In this document: positions 1 to 7,937 of the stretch, one piece after another | Position numbering within the stretch: position 1 is the first letter of the stretch | Layout of the letters: each line of letters starts with the position of its first letter | Assembly (NCBI GenBank): GCA_002796025.1 | Contig: PCVQ01000013.1 | Coordinates: forward strand, 1-12,690 | Length of the DNA stretch: 12,690 nt | Direction: 5' to 3' | Origin: Candidatus Peregrinibacteria bacterium CG11_big_fil_rev_8_21_14_0_20_46_8 | Lineage (GTDB): Bacteria; Patescibacteriota; Gracilibacteria; UBA1369; UM-FILTER-53-11 | Notes under the pieces: generated by a model | The model's input: the letters and a program-made list of their open reading frames with translations, nothing else | What the model was told of the DNA's origin: nothing | Databases searched by the model: none | Translations under genes and position numbers: made by a program

Positions 1-448
1 CCTGCCCCGCAGGAACTGCAGCCGCCATATCGTCTGCAGGCGCACTATTCATTGCACCGTTTCTATCGAGAGTTCCATGTTCGCGCTCAGCGCCGCCCAT
101 TGCAACTGGCTGACCGGCACGGTCGAGCAGGATAATATTTTCGGCAACAATTTCGGTACGGTATCGCTTCACACCATCTTGTCCTTCCCAATCGCGCGTT
201 TGCAGGCGTCCCTCTACAAAAACCTTTCGCCCTTTCTTTAAATACTGCTCGCAGATATCGGCTAACTTACGCCATGCCACAACATTATGAAACTCGGCAC
301 GCTCTTTGCGCTGACCGCTTGACTGATCCTTCCAGACAAAATTTGTTGCTACGCTAAAGGTGCATACTTTGCTGGCACCGGCCATACGGACCTCAGGATC
401 ACGGGTAATATTTCCGATAATTTGAGCACGATTCAATGAGAAAGCCAT
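1..448 (-). CDS. ssb: Single-stranded DNA-binding protein (SSB), 3' end cut by window
   Basis: SSB coats single-stranded DNA during replication, repair and recombination. Reading down from the ATG at 448, the open frame begins MAFSLNRAQIIGNITRDPEV and runs to the window edge (about 149 codons). It shows the OB-fold hallmarks of bacterial SSB in order: the start-proximal strand (residues 5-20), TFSVATN (30-36), FHNVVAWRKLA (53-63), KKGRKVFVEGRL (71-82), and YRTEIVAENIILL (96-108). Residues after 110 begin the variable Gly/Ala-rich linker. The acidic C-terminal tip lies outside the window. No Shine-Dalgarno motif precedes the ATG (upstream is pyrimidine-rich). The gene diverges from the methyltransferase at 538/562. 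The assignment is by direct motif recognition and is firm; only the length is unknown. Confidence 0.95.
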   Translation of the reverse strand, partial: MAFSLNRAQIIGNITRDPEVRMAGASKVCTFSVATNFVWKDQSSGQRKERAEFHNVVAWRKLADICEQYLKKGRKVFVEGRLQTRDWEGQDGVKRYRTEIVAENIILLDRAGQPVAMGGAEREHGTLDRNGAMNSAPADDMAAAVPAGQ

Positions 449-537
449 GGGGAAAGATTAAAAATTAGATAGTCAATTATTCTGAGTTCAGAGTACCGCA
501 CTCCGCCAACAAGTGAAGCAATTTTTGCTTTTTTCGT

Positions 538-1716
538 TTGTATCAGTGCATACTTTGTGGCGTGATATTTATACCAGGCAAAAATCCGGAACTCTCACTG
601 ACCGAATTACAGGCATTCTCATCTACGGCACAGCTCCATCAAAGTGGAGTTATCGTTGCCGGAGATATACCGAAACCGTCTGATGCACAAGCATTTCTCA
701 ACCGGCTTGGAGGCGTAGTAGAAATTATTGAACCGCTCTTTGACGGGCCTATCGACGAGTCCACGTTATATCCCCTGCTCTATGCCCATTTAGAAAAAGA
801 GCTTACAGCACAAGCAAAAGGTGCATTCGGTATTAATACCCTGCCGCAGAAAAAACCCGAAGCAATGAAATCGTTGCTCGAAATGCTCAAAAAAGATTTG
901 CGGGATGCCGGCATTAAAGCGAACTTTATCAACAATAAATTTCAAAATGTACATCGATTGAACGCCGCGGAAAGCAGAGCAGAGAATATTTGGATATTAG
1001 AAGACGAAGGAGAGAAGGTATTGGCTGGACGCTCTCTTGCATATCAAGATGTTGAGCGCTATGCACAGCGCGACTATAAAAAACCGTTCCGCGATGCGCG
1101 TGTAGGGATGCTGCCCCCCAAATTAGCGCAAACAATGATAAATTTGGCGGTTGGAGAAAATACAGCGGGACGCACTATTTACGATCCCTTTTGCGGTAGC
1201 GGCACAATTTTAGTTGAGGCGCTGCTTATGGGATTTAATGTTCTGGGTTCCGACGTTGAAGAGCGAATGGTTGGCGGTGCCGAAAAAAATGTTGTATGGG
1301 CACGCGAAGCATTCGGCATGCCCGCAGAACTCTCGGCAAGACTTTTTGTGCGTGATGCGCGTGAGATAGCAAAAGAAGATGTAGGCAGCGAACCGCTCGC
1401 CATTGTTGGAGAACTGCATTTAGGCAAACCGCTTACACGCTTTCCCGGACGCGGCTTGCTCGAAGTAATACAGCGCCCCTTGCTCGAGCTGTATTTGGGA
1501 TTCTTTGAAGCACTTGCGCCACTTCTGCCCAAGCAAACTCCGCTCGTGCTTGCCTTTCCATTTTGGATTCGGCGTGGCAAAACTCATATTCGCATTGCCG
1601 ACACCGTGTGCGAAAAAATTCGCCCGCTTGGTTTTGAACAGAGCGCAGCGCCGCTCTTCTATGCACGGCCGCAGCAAATTGTAGGGCGAGAAATCATTCA
1701 GCTCGCAATTCGATAG
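538..1716 (+). CDS. Trm11-like tRNA (guanine-N2) methyltransferase, possibly with degenerate catalytic motif
   Basis: This is a SAM-dependent RNA methyltransferase of the THUMP/Trm11-TrmG10 type, whose known members methylate G10 of tRNA. The frame is open from TTG 538, but GTG 562 gives the more family-like start MIFIPGKNPELS and is my preferred start; neither has a clear ribosome binding site. Counting from 538, the N-terminal half is THUMP-like. It is followed by the family signature RDYKKPFRDARVGMLPPKLA (about 179-198) and the SAM-binding loop DPFCGSGT (216-223). The position normally holding a catalytic (D/N/E)PP(Y/F)- or EPYLG-type motif reads GELHLGKP (291-298), so the usual Pro and aromatic residue are missing. 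Activity is therefore uncertain. The 3' end overlaps the convergent 953-aa gene by 23 nt. Family call is good; substrate is inferred. Confidence 0.8.
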   Translation: MYQCILCGVIFIPGKNPELSLTELQAFSSTAQLHQSGVIVAGDIPKPSDAQAFLNRLGGVVEIIEPLFDGPIDESTLYPLLYAHLEKELTAQAKGAFGINTLPQKKPEAMKSLLEMLKKDLRDAGIKANFINNKFQNVHRLNAAESRAENIWILEDEGEKVLAGRSLAYQDVERYAQRDYKKPFRDARVGMLPPKLAQTMINLAVGENTAGRTIYDPFCGSGTILVEALLMGFNVLGSDVEERMVGGAEKNVVWAREAFGMPAELSARLFVRDAREIAKEDVGSEPLAIVGELHLGKPLTRFPGRGLLEVIQRPLLELYLGFFEALAPLLPKQTPLVLAFPFWIRRGKTHIRIADTVCEKIRPLGFEQSAAPLFYARPQQIVGREIIQLAIR

Positions 1717-4555
1717 TACCGGCCCCGGCACTGCCTGCCGGCAAAAGTTCTTTGAGCGTTGTCACTTTGCCGCGCTGTTTTGCAATAATCGTGCCATGAG
1801 CATCGGCCGAAAATACGAATGTGTCACCTGCCTCGGGCTTCCATGTATGCGGATCCACACCAGCCTTTGCCATCTCGGTCATCACATGAAATGCCGTAAG
1901 CCTATTCATTCCAATGGTATCGATCAAAAATTCATAGAGTGTTTTTTTATTTGCAAAATCGGTCTCGACCGTACCCAAAAATGGCAAATGGCCAACACTT
2001 TGCACTGTCTCGTATTTTGCAAATGCGCGCCGGCGCGACTCTAATCCTTCGATAATTAATTTTTGATCACCATTCGTCCAAATCTCCTGACAATTTTTTC
2101 CCATGCGCACATGCGGATACGTTGGCTTTTTACATCTCACAACTGGCACGAGCTCCGGCTGATCGACTGGCGCTTCAAACACTTCGTGCACTTCAGCCAT
2201 TTCTCCGGCACCCACGCTCGATGTCGCAACAAACGGGACCCCATTGCCTTGCGGCGTAGCTGGCTCTATATGGAGCGCCTCAACCTGAACATCTCTTTGG
2301 CTATTGCCGGAACGCAAAGCTGTAACACCTACAGCGCCTGCAAAAGCCGCAATACCAAATAAAACAGTGGCAAGCCGGTTGCGAGTCTGTCTGCGGACTG
2401 AAGGCAAGCGCTGTTTCATCGCTTGCGATATTAGAGGGTCAGACATCGCAGCTGCTTTAATTGCACTGTGAATTCTATCAACATCCGTATCGCGCGCACC
2501 CGATTGAAAATCAACAATGACTGGCAAATCTTGCGACTCAGTTGGGGGTGGCTGCGGCGGTTGCCGCGGCTGCGCTTTTGCTGCCGAGAGCTCGTTCTGA
2601 AGCGCATTGCATTCGCGATACAGCGCCTCAAGCTCACTGAGCTGTTTCTTAACAATCTCAAAAGAAGCACCAACATCCAAAACAAAAACTCCCTTTTCCA
2701 TAAGCCGGTGATATGCCGCCAATCGCTCAAAGTTAATCGGGATTCGGCCTGCTGCTATTTCATACTCATCCAGACGGCTATAAGATGGAATACCGTTATT
2801 TGTAATACGCTGCGAGGCTTCAGAAAGCACCAGCGTATGAACAAACGGTGGCAAGCGGTCGAGTAATGGAATGAGTGCACGAAAACGCTCTTGATACTCG
2901 GGAGTAAAGAGGCCGCTTTGGGTATCGACTTCAATATGGAGCGCTTGGATCATATCCTGGCCCGCAGTACTGCCGTAAACAGTCCGTGCCCATGTAAACA
3001 TCTTGTCGTGCCCGCGCGATGCAACGTCGGAAATCAGGCGCCGTCTATTTTCGTCATAGCTGTTATTAATATTCCAAAAGAAAATCCTGTCTTCACGCTT
3101 ATTCGGAGGCATTGAAATCCGCTCGTCACCAACAAGGCAGATATTCTCTATGCCGATCGTTGCCAGCATCTCTGCAGGATACTCACTTAAAAATCGCTCC
3201 AAAGGACGAAGCTGTTCGGCATCAACAGTTTCGATACTTTTATGAAAAACCAGTTCGCACTCATTGCCGAGCAGTGCAGACAAATACTCGCGCGCACTCA
3301 ATTCATCCATTACTTCGATAATATCGACCGAAAAGCCGTCATCATCTGCAAGCGGCAGCGCATAAGCATTTGAACGCAAAATAGATTCTTCAGGAACAAA
3401 AACAGTACCGCGTGCAGTTGTTGTCTCTTGCTGAAAGCGGAGCAAATTTTCTTCCAGGGTTTGTTCAAAAGCGTAGTAAAAATGATTATCGTCACGGGAC
3501 GATTTGGGCGCTGTTGCAGAAACATCAATTCCCTTTGGGAAGAACAGCTGAATCATTTCGGGCTCAGCCTCGAGAATAAATCGATACAGCCGCGCCGCTA
3601 AATGCGGCAATGAATGCTGCATGCCAAGTGAAAATTGCATAGACAACTGAGGCCAACGATTGTGAATACGAATGCACTCGATTTGATTTTCCAACTGCCT
3701 GCGATTTTGCATCGTTGAATAACCTGCAATAATACGCCCCTGCCGCTTTGCGGGAGTGTATGGAGAGTAGGAATCTGCCGTACATCCGTCGGCTATAAGC
3801 AGTTCAGAAAAGTACTGCCGGAGCGGCAGCCCGCGGACCATGTGAGCGCACTCATTGAGATGTTCGAGCGGAATAGGCTGATCTTCGGCGCTGAAATGCA
3901 CGGGAATATCACGCACAATTTTACTCAAAAATGCGCGGGCCAATTCTGGAGAAACTGCCACACGTCCGTCGTCATGCACAATTACCGGGCCGGCTTCGCG
4001 GCCAATGCCCAAAACCTCACACTGATTTCTAAATGACTCAACAGGATGGATGATTTCCGGAAAGCGGGCATCGATTCGATCACCGCTCTCGTAGAGGACT
4101 GCGGGCAACGTATCACTTCTACGAAACGGACCGCGCGCCGGCATAGGCTGTTCCGAAAATACCGGACGCTGCTCTTCTTGCGGCAGCGGTAACGGAGGCG
4201 GCGGAATCGCATTGCGGTGAGCTTCATGCTCGGCTGCTAATCCAGGAACGTAGGTGATGTTTGTGGTGGTCTCGCCTTCAAGGTATTCATAAACAATATC
4301 TCTACTGGTAAGATCTGTGGTTATGCCGTCGGGCGCAACACCACGTAGCGGCTCTTCCAAAAGATAATCACGCAAAGTATCGTCGTGCCCCGAAGGTTGA
4401 GGTTTTCCAAATATCCTGTTGCGGACTGCACCGATCAGTTGCGAAATCTTCCCGGTTGCGCCACGCACAAGACGCTCACGCAAACCGGGCACTGCGATCT
4501 TCAGCGTTTCGATTCTACCAGGCTGTATTTGATGTTGGGGATTCCGCCGTTCCAC
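1694..4555 (-). CDS. Large single-pass membrane protein of unknown function (953 aa)
   Basis: I do not recognise a named family. The start is a GTG at 4555, with no visible Shine-Dalgarno motif. Visible architecture: a Pro-rich stretch near 116-127 (IPPPPLPLPQEE); a long globular part from about 160 to 620; a probable coiled coil at 632-661 followed by a Pro-rich linker (663-671); one hydrophobic segment at about 728-747 preceded by basic VRRQTRNR, suggesting the N-terminal 725 residues are cytoplasmic and the last 200 outside; and two Cys (RCKKP, KNCQE) in the outer part. The region starting ERFLSEYPAEMLATIGIENI loosely recalls the lead-in of zinc-metallopeptidase-like domains. Where HExxH would be expected there is DVASRGHD, so no active protease is claimed. 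It has no signal peptide. It is convergent with the methyltransferase (23-nt overlap) and belongs to the host part. Confidence 0.75.
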   Translation of the reverse strand: MERRNPQHQIQPGRIETLKIAVPGLRERLVRGATGKISQLIGAVRNRIFGKPQPSGHDDTLRDYLLEEPLRGVAPDGITTDLTSRDIVYEYLEGETTTNITYVPGLAAEHEAHRNAIPPPPLPLPQEEQRPVFSEQPMPARGPFRRSDTLPAVLYESGDRIDARFPEIIHPVESFRNQCEVLGIGREAGPVIVHDDGRVAVSPELARAFLSKIVRDIPVHFSAEDQPIPLEHLNECAHMVRGLPLRQYFSELLIADGCTADSYSPYTPAKRQGRIIAGYSTMQNRRQLENQIECIRIHNRWPQLSMQFSLGMQHSLPHLAARLYRFILEAEPEMIQLFFPKGIDVSATAPKSSRDDNHFYYAFEQTLEENLLRFQQETTTARGTVFVPEESILRSNAYALPLADDDGFSVDIIEVMDELSAREYLSALLGNECELVFHKSIETVDAEQLRPLERFLSEYPAEMLATIGIENICLVGDERISMPPNKREDRIFFWNINNSYDENRRRLISDVASRGHDKMFTWARTVYGSTAGQDMIQALHIEVDTQSGLFTPEYQERFRALIPLLDRLPPFVHTLVLSEASQRITNNGIPSYSRLDEYEIAAGRIPINFERLAAYHRLMEKGVFVLDVGASFEIVKKQLSELEALYRECNALQNELSAAKAQPRQPPQPPPTESQDLPVIVDFQSGARDTDVDRIHSAIKAAAMSDPLISQAMKQRLPSVRRQTRNRLATVLFGIAAFAGAVGVTALRSGNSQRDVQVEALHIEPATPQGNGVPFVATSSVGAGEMAEVHEVFEAPVDQPELVPVVRCKKPTYPHVRMGKNCQEIWTNGDQKLIIEGLESRRRAFAKYETVQSVGHLPFLGTVETDFANKKTLYEFLIDTIGMNRLTAFHVMTEMAKAGVDPHTWKPEAGDTFVFSADAHGTIIAKQRGKVTTLKELLPAGSAGAGTIELRAE

Positions 4556-4651
4556 GGCTAATATTGGGGTATGATGATAGCAGTGTTGGGGTGGCTACAA
4601 TATTAGGTATGGATGAGAAGTTGTCAAGCAATGACAATTTAGGAAGAAAAG

Positions 4652-4680
4652 TTGCACGCTCGGGCTCAGTTTATTATAGT
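4652..4680 (+). promoter_or_regulatory. Sigma-70-type promoter of tRNA-Asn
   Basis: TTGCAC (4652-4657) is followed after exactly 17 nt by TATAGT (4675-4680). The tRNA begins 26 nt after the -10 box, a normal distance for a short 5' leader removed by RNase P. Both hexamers are close to consensus and the position fits the only gene downstream. The rest of the 151-nt gap between the 953-aa gene and the tRNA shows nothing else I can name. Confidence 0.7.
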
Positions 4681-4706
4681 AGTGCAGCTTTATTGGTCTT
4701 CGACAA

Positions 4707-4781
4707 TCCGGAGTAGCTCAATGGTAGAGCAGCTCGCTGTTAACGAGCTGGTTGTCGGTTCGAGTCCGACCTCCGGAGCCA
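4707..4781 (+). tRNA. tRNA-Asn (anticodon GUU), CCA encoded; integration target
   Basis: A complete cloverleaf is visible. The acceptor stem is TCCGGAG pairing with CTCCGGA (4707-4713/4771-4777). The D arm is GCTC/GAGC with the loop AATGGTA. The anticodon stem GCTCG/CGAGC carries the loop CTGTTAA, with anticodon GTT at 4739-4741. The T arm is GTCGG-TTCGAGT-CCGAC. The discriminator is G (4778), as expected for tRNA-Asn, and CCA is encoded at 4779-4781. The serine recombinase gene on the opposite strand runs into the 3' half as far as the anticodon. This makes the tRNA the likely attachment site of the element to its right; the tRNA itself looks intact. Confidence 0.97.
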
Positions 4782-6266
4782 ATCAGATCGATTCCCCATT
4801 TCATACATAGCCGAAAAGGGCTCTTTCAGCTTCCAGACTAGCTTGCGGCCTTCCATTTTCAAGTTCGCAAGTACGAAATTGAGAAATCGTCTTTTTTGAT
4901 CTGCTTGCGAACTCATAAAAAGCTCGTGTGCTTTTCTGGATACATCTAACAGATATGCAGCAGTCCTATAAAACTCCTCATCACCCTTTGAGTGGTCTGC
5001 AAGTTGTAGGAGCAAGTCTCTTTCCTGCTGCTTCCATTTTTGCAGCATTTTGTCGTGTTCATCTCTCGTAATACGCCCATCAAGCATGTCTTCATACGCT
5101 GGCTGAAAACGAGATTGGATCCGTGTTAATTTAATATTGATACTTTTAATATTCTGCTCATAGAATTTCTGCTCACTGTTTTGACTCTTTCGTAGTTGAC
5201 TCTTCACGTCCTCCACAACATCATCTGGAGGATGCAAAAGACGAAAGATCTCAGCAAGTTCCTGGATTAAATCGTCTTCCTTCACATTCACTCCCTTGCA
5301 ATTATTCTTATATTTAGAACACTTCAAATAGACGTGGCCTTTCTTTGTGTACGGCGTAAGCAGACAACCGCAATCATGCGTTATAAGGCCACGAAAAGCA
5401 TATGCAACTTCACCAGTCTTAAAAGGCTTCTTGTGCCACCCCTCCCTTACCTTTTGGCATTTATCAAAAAGCCAACGTGAAATAATCGGCTCATAATTGT
5501 GGGGATAGAGTTTCCCCTTCACTTTCATCTCACCGTAGTAAAAAGGATCTTGAAGCATCGTAGCAACGACACTCTTAGCCAAAGGTTTTTCCCAATGCGT
5601 GTTGTTTGTGAGGCCTTCATCCTTGAGCATCTTTGCAATTTGCGTATGTGAGTAATTGCCAGTTGAGTACCACTCAAAGGCTTTCTTCACTATAGGGGCC
5701 CTATCTGCATCGAGTTCAACCCACTTCTTACCATTCTCTAAATCAACATTAAGATAACCCACTCGCGCACGTCCAATCCACTCACCGTTACGGAGCTTCT
5801 GCTCAAGGCTGCGCTTCACATTATCACTCAACTGCATCACATAGGTCTTTGCAACAAAGACAGCTAAATCCCACCGCATAAGATCAACACTGTTTGAATC
5901 TTTATCGAGAACAAGGTTCTCACGCAAGAAATGAATTTCAAGTTTTCCCTCTCTTCTAACTGCATCAAGCTCAACAGACTCTCTAAAACTACGTTGAAGC
6001 CGATCTACGGTTTCCACAATAAGTATAACAGGTATTTTACTCTTTTTAATTACTTCAAAGAGCTCACAAAACTTTTTGCGATCGGATCTTGTAGATGATT
6101 CGGTAAGTTCAACAACTTTTTCAAGATGAAAATCCTTTTGTTTTGCATAGTCATTGATCTTCTGAACTTGAGCAGGAATCGTATGACCATCTTCCTGTTC
6201 TTCGGTAGAAACACGAGCCAATCCGTATGCTACTTTTTCAAATACAAGTTTAGATACTTTTTTCAT
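4740..6266 (-). CDS. Large serine recombinase (integrase of the element), C-terminus encoded inside tRNA-Asn
   Basis: This is a 508-aa site-specific recombinase that would integrate and excise the element through a Ser-DNA intermediate. The resolvase catalytic domain starts with YGLARVSTEEQ (14-24; nucleophile Ser20, Arg18). It continues with the conserved-Arg segment VDRLQRSFRES (88-98) and a LRNGEWIGRARVGY-type linker (158-171). The recombinase domain follows (about 185-290). A zinc-ribbon-like part comes next: GLITHDCGCLLTPY (293-306), then C316 and C323. The first metal-binding pair here is spaced C-x-C rather than the usual C-x-x-C. A probable coiled coil follows (about 350-430), including LDGRITRDEHDKML. 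Residues 496-508 (WLRRSDSNRQPAR) and the TAA come from antisense tRNA-Asn sequence (4740-4781). The start ATG lies 32 nt after the rep gene stop, suggesting co-transcription; no Shine-Dalgarno motif is seen. Confidence 0.93.
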   Translation of the reverse strand: MKKVSKLVFEKVAYGLARVSTEEQEDGHTIPAQVQKINDYAKQKDFHLEKVVELTESSTRSDRKKFCELFEVIKKSKIPVILIVETVDRLQRSFRESVELDAVRREGKLEIHFLRENLVLDKDSNSVDLMRWDLAVFVAKTYVMQLSDNVKRSLEQKLRNGEWIGRARVGYLNVDLENGKKWVELDADRAPIVKKAFEWYSTGNYSHTQIAKMLKDEGLTNNTHWEKPLAKSVVATMLQDPFYYGEMKVKGKLYPHNYEPIISRWLFDKCQKVREGWHKKPFKTGEVAYAFRGLITHDCGCLLTPYTKKGHVYLKCSKYKNNCKGVNVKEDDLIQELAEIFRLLHPPDDVVEDVKSQLRKSQNSEQKFYEQNIKSINIKLTRIQSRFQPAYEDMLDGRITRDEHDKMLQKWKQQERDLLLQLADHSKGDEEFYRTAAYLLDVSRKAHELFMSSQADQKRRFLNFVLANLKMEGRKLVWKLKEPFSAMYEMGNRSDWLRRSDSNRQPAR

Positions 6267-6298
6267 AACGTATTAAGGTTAGAATATAATAAAAATGA

Positions 6299-7441
6299 TT
6301 AAAATGGTAATACAAGATCTTTCATTTTGAGTGGCTTAAACTCAGAAAGCTCCTTACCAATATGATTAAAAGGGTCAAACTTTTGGCTTTGTTTAAATTC
6401 CAAGTCATTCATTTGAGCTAAGGTTCGATAAATCGACCCGACTGAAAAATACTTATTAAACATTCCGTTAAAAGAGCGCATGCCAAGCTCTCGAATACCG
6501 TAATAACACCCAATAATCTGCAAGGTTTTACTAGGTGTTGCATGCCATTTTTGCTGTCTCAAAACCTCCCTCACAACTTCTTCTACACTTAGGCTTTCTG
6601 ATAAAATCGGATATTTTAAAGAATCCATTATATTAACCCAATAGTGTTGAAGCAATTTATGAGAAAGCCGCGCACTAAATAACTCTCGAAACGTAGTGAG
6701 CCCAGGTGCTCCAATTATCTTTAAGGCTGCTTTGAGCTTTACTCTATTCAAAAGTCTATACTCAAGCCTAAGAATTTCTAAAGGTTGCCTGTGCACCCTC
6801 CGAATCTCATCAAAAATATCCATTTGCGCATGAAATGTATTGTCTTCAACTCCTCTCCCCTTAGGTTGCTTCAAATCTTGAATCTTGTCGTATAAAACAA
6901 ACGCATGGCTCTTTGCATAAAAATAGACCGCTGAACCACCGTTATCAAAACGCTTGGTATTGAGATCAAGCCTTCGGGATATATTGGCCTTCTCCACATA
7001 CTTCAACACGCTCGAAACCGTAGTGTAATCCAAAAATGAAATATTCTTTGAAAAATGGATGGCACTTACAATTGCACTTTCAATGGGATTGCCGATCAAC
7101 TTAATGCCCATTTTCTCAACGCATTCATGTAATGTCTTCACGACATTGGAAAAATCGCTATCCTCAAGCTCATCAAAGTTGCTGCCTTCAAATATGAGCT
7201 TTGGAAGCGAGCACTCAATATTCAATGTCACGCTTTTGCCTCCTTTTATAAGCCGCTTAATAATGGTGAGCTTTGGCATGTAACGGCCTGCGCGTTTACC
7301 GAAGTTCTGAATCCATTTTTTAGTGCCATGCGCTCCAAATATCGTGTATCCCAAAACATCAGTCGCTGGTGGATCAAAGCGCTCTGGATTTACAATAATG
7401 AAATTATGGTCAGGAATTGTTAGCCTCACAGTATCTATCAT
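6299..7441 (-). CDS. Phage/plasmid replication protein, II/X-like (rolling-circle initiator)
   Basis: The protein has 380 aa. It resembles the phage/plasmid replication protein II/X family (gpII/CRI-like), whose members nick the origin to start rolling-circle replication. Signs in order are the typical N-terminus MIDTVRLTI; CSLPKLIFEGSNFDELEDSD (77-96), a recognisable family block; NPIESAIVSAIHFSKNI (118-134); the strand pair VYFYAKSHAFVLYDKIQDL (172-190); and LEILRLEYRL (221-230). I cannot pin the catalytic Tyr. Its start overlaps the end of the SpoVG-family gene by 32 nt, and the recombinase gene follows after 32 nt, so it sits inside the element's operon. The function fits a plasmid-like or phage-like element that replicates after excision. 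The family call rests on remembered motif similarity, not an alignment. Confidence 0.65.
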   Translation of the reverse strand: MIDTVRLTIPDHNFIIVNPERFDPPATDVLGYTIFGAHGTKKWIQNFGKRAGRYMPKLTIIKRLIKGGKSVTLNIECSLPKLIFEGSNFDELEDSDFSNVVKTLHECVEKMGIKLIGNPIESAIVSAIHFSKNISFLDYTTVSSVLKYVEKANISRRLDLNTKRFDNGGSAVYFYAKSHAFVLYDKIQDLKQPKGRGVEDNTFHAQMDIFDEIRRVHRQPLEILRLEYRLLNRVKLKAALKIIGAPGLTTFRELFSARLSHKLLQHYWVNIMDSLKYPILSESLSVEEVVREVLRQQKWHATPSKTLQIIGCYYGIRELGMRSFNGMFNKYFSVGSIYRTLAQMNDLEFKQSQKFDPFNHIGKELSEFKPLKMKDLVLPF

Positions 7442-7739
7442 TACATGAATCGTTAGGGCTCATTACTTCTTCGAGATACGAGAAACACTCTTTGGCTTTT
7501 GAAAAAACCGCCTCCTCAATAGCCTTGGAAACCTCTTTATTGATTGGGTGGTAAATATTTATTGCACCCTTAGTGGGATATGTGAGACGTAATCCCGTCC
7601 CATCCAATCTTGTATGAATGCCGATCGACCCTAAGTACAAGCATCCATTCAGGACGAAACTTGCAAAGCCGATAAGCCCATCCTGTGGCTTTATCGGTAC
7701 AATCTGGATTTCCGTTATTACGATTTCGTTCTTATTCAT
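7410..7739 (-). CDS. SpoVG-family protein
   Basis: The 109-aa protein matches the SpoVG fold and pattern: ITEIQIVPIKPQDGLIGFAS (8-27) corresponds to the first strands, GSIGIHTRLDGTGLRLTYPT (37-56) to the middle, and INIYHPINKEVSKAIEEAV (60-78) to the hallmark I-x-HPI block with its following helix. SpoVG proteins are small nucleic-acid-binding regulators, best known in Firmicutes sporulation and septation, and they also occur on phages and plasmids. The C-terminus (80-109) is a variable extension. The ATG overlaps the stop of the 47-aa gene by 8 nt (7732-7739), and the 3' end overlaps the rep start, implying translational coupling. In this setting it may regulate replication or copy control; that is inference. 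Confidence 0.82.
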   Translation of the reverse strand: MNKNEIVITEIQIVPIKPQDGLIGFASFVLNGCLYLGSIGIHTRLDGTGLRLTYPTKGAINIYHPINKEVSKAIEEAVFSKAKECFSYLEEVMSPNDSCNDRYCEANNS

Positions 7740-7875
7740 TATTAGCTCGGTCGATGTTGTTTTGTTGATCGACTTCGATTAAAAGTTGAAAGTAGCCAAG
7801 CATCTGTGAGCTAAACTCACTGGTTTGCTCACTGGTGAGCTTGCGGTTTAATAGTTTTTCGTAGGGGCTTTCCAT
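7732..7875 (-). CDS. Small protein of unknown function (47 aa), first gene of the replication operon
   Basis: I choose ATG 7875 (MESPYEKLLNRKL...) because a GGAGG lies 10 nt upstream, the clearest ribosome binding site in the window. The frame stays open upstream to a GTG at 7923, which would add 16 residues (MLRYARNELPRGGFFV), but those codons coincide with the hairpins described separately. The peptide is charged, lacks a membrane segment and has a likely amphipathic helix (SSQMLGYFQLLIEVDQQN). Its 3' end overlaps the SpoVG-family start by 8 nt. No family recognised; it may be a small regulator or part of replication control. Confidence 0.6.
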   Translation of the reverse strand: MESPYEKLLNRKLTSEQTSEFSSQMLGYFQLLIEVDQQNNIDRANNE

Positions 7876-7878
7876 AAC

Positions 7879-7911
7879 AAAAAAGCCTCCACGAGGAAGC
7901 TCGTTTCGAGC
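7879..7911 (-). promoter_or_regulatory. Overlapping alternative hairpins with T-run: possible attenuator / RBS-occluding structure
   Basis: Read on the minus strand, AGCTTCC-TCGT-GGAGGCT forms a 7-bp stem with one G-T wobble (7884-7901), followed at once by a T-run (7884-7879): a Rho-independent-terminator-like unit only a few nt before ATG 7875. Its 3' arm contains the GGAGG ribosome binding site. An upstream hairpin GCTCG-AAA-CGAGC (7899-7911) shares 7899-7901, so the two cannot form fully together. This layout would allow transcription or translation of the downstream operon to be switched. It could also simply be the terminator of the 368-aa gene with read-through. Confidence 0.45.
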
Positions 7912-7937
7912 ATAACGAAGCACTACGAAATGAGCAC

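Noticed and set aside
449..537. Promoters for the divergent ssb and methyltransferase genes
   Set aside because: Several TTG- and TAT-like words exist but no pair with convincing hexamers and 16-18 nt spacing.
1179..1580. 133-codon minus-strand frame inside the methyltransferase gene
   Set aside because: It is Ser/Arg/Pro-rich with no family resemblance and lies opposite a conserved gene: a shadow frame.
2468..2866. 132-codon plus-strand frame inside the 953-aa gene
   Set aside because: It has an improbable Leu/Arg-rich composition and no start signal, and it is opposite a long coherent frame with recognisable coiled coil and membrane segment.
4621..4637. Short inverted repeat TTGTCA/TGACAA upstream of the tRNA promoter
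   Set aside because: Only six pairs, no T-run, and no link to a regulator; chance cannot be excluded.
7876..7923. N-terminal extension of the 47-aa gene from GTG 7923
   Set aside because: The extra codons coincide with the hairpins and T-run, and the GGAGG site points to ATG 7875. It remains possible as a leader peptide.
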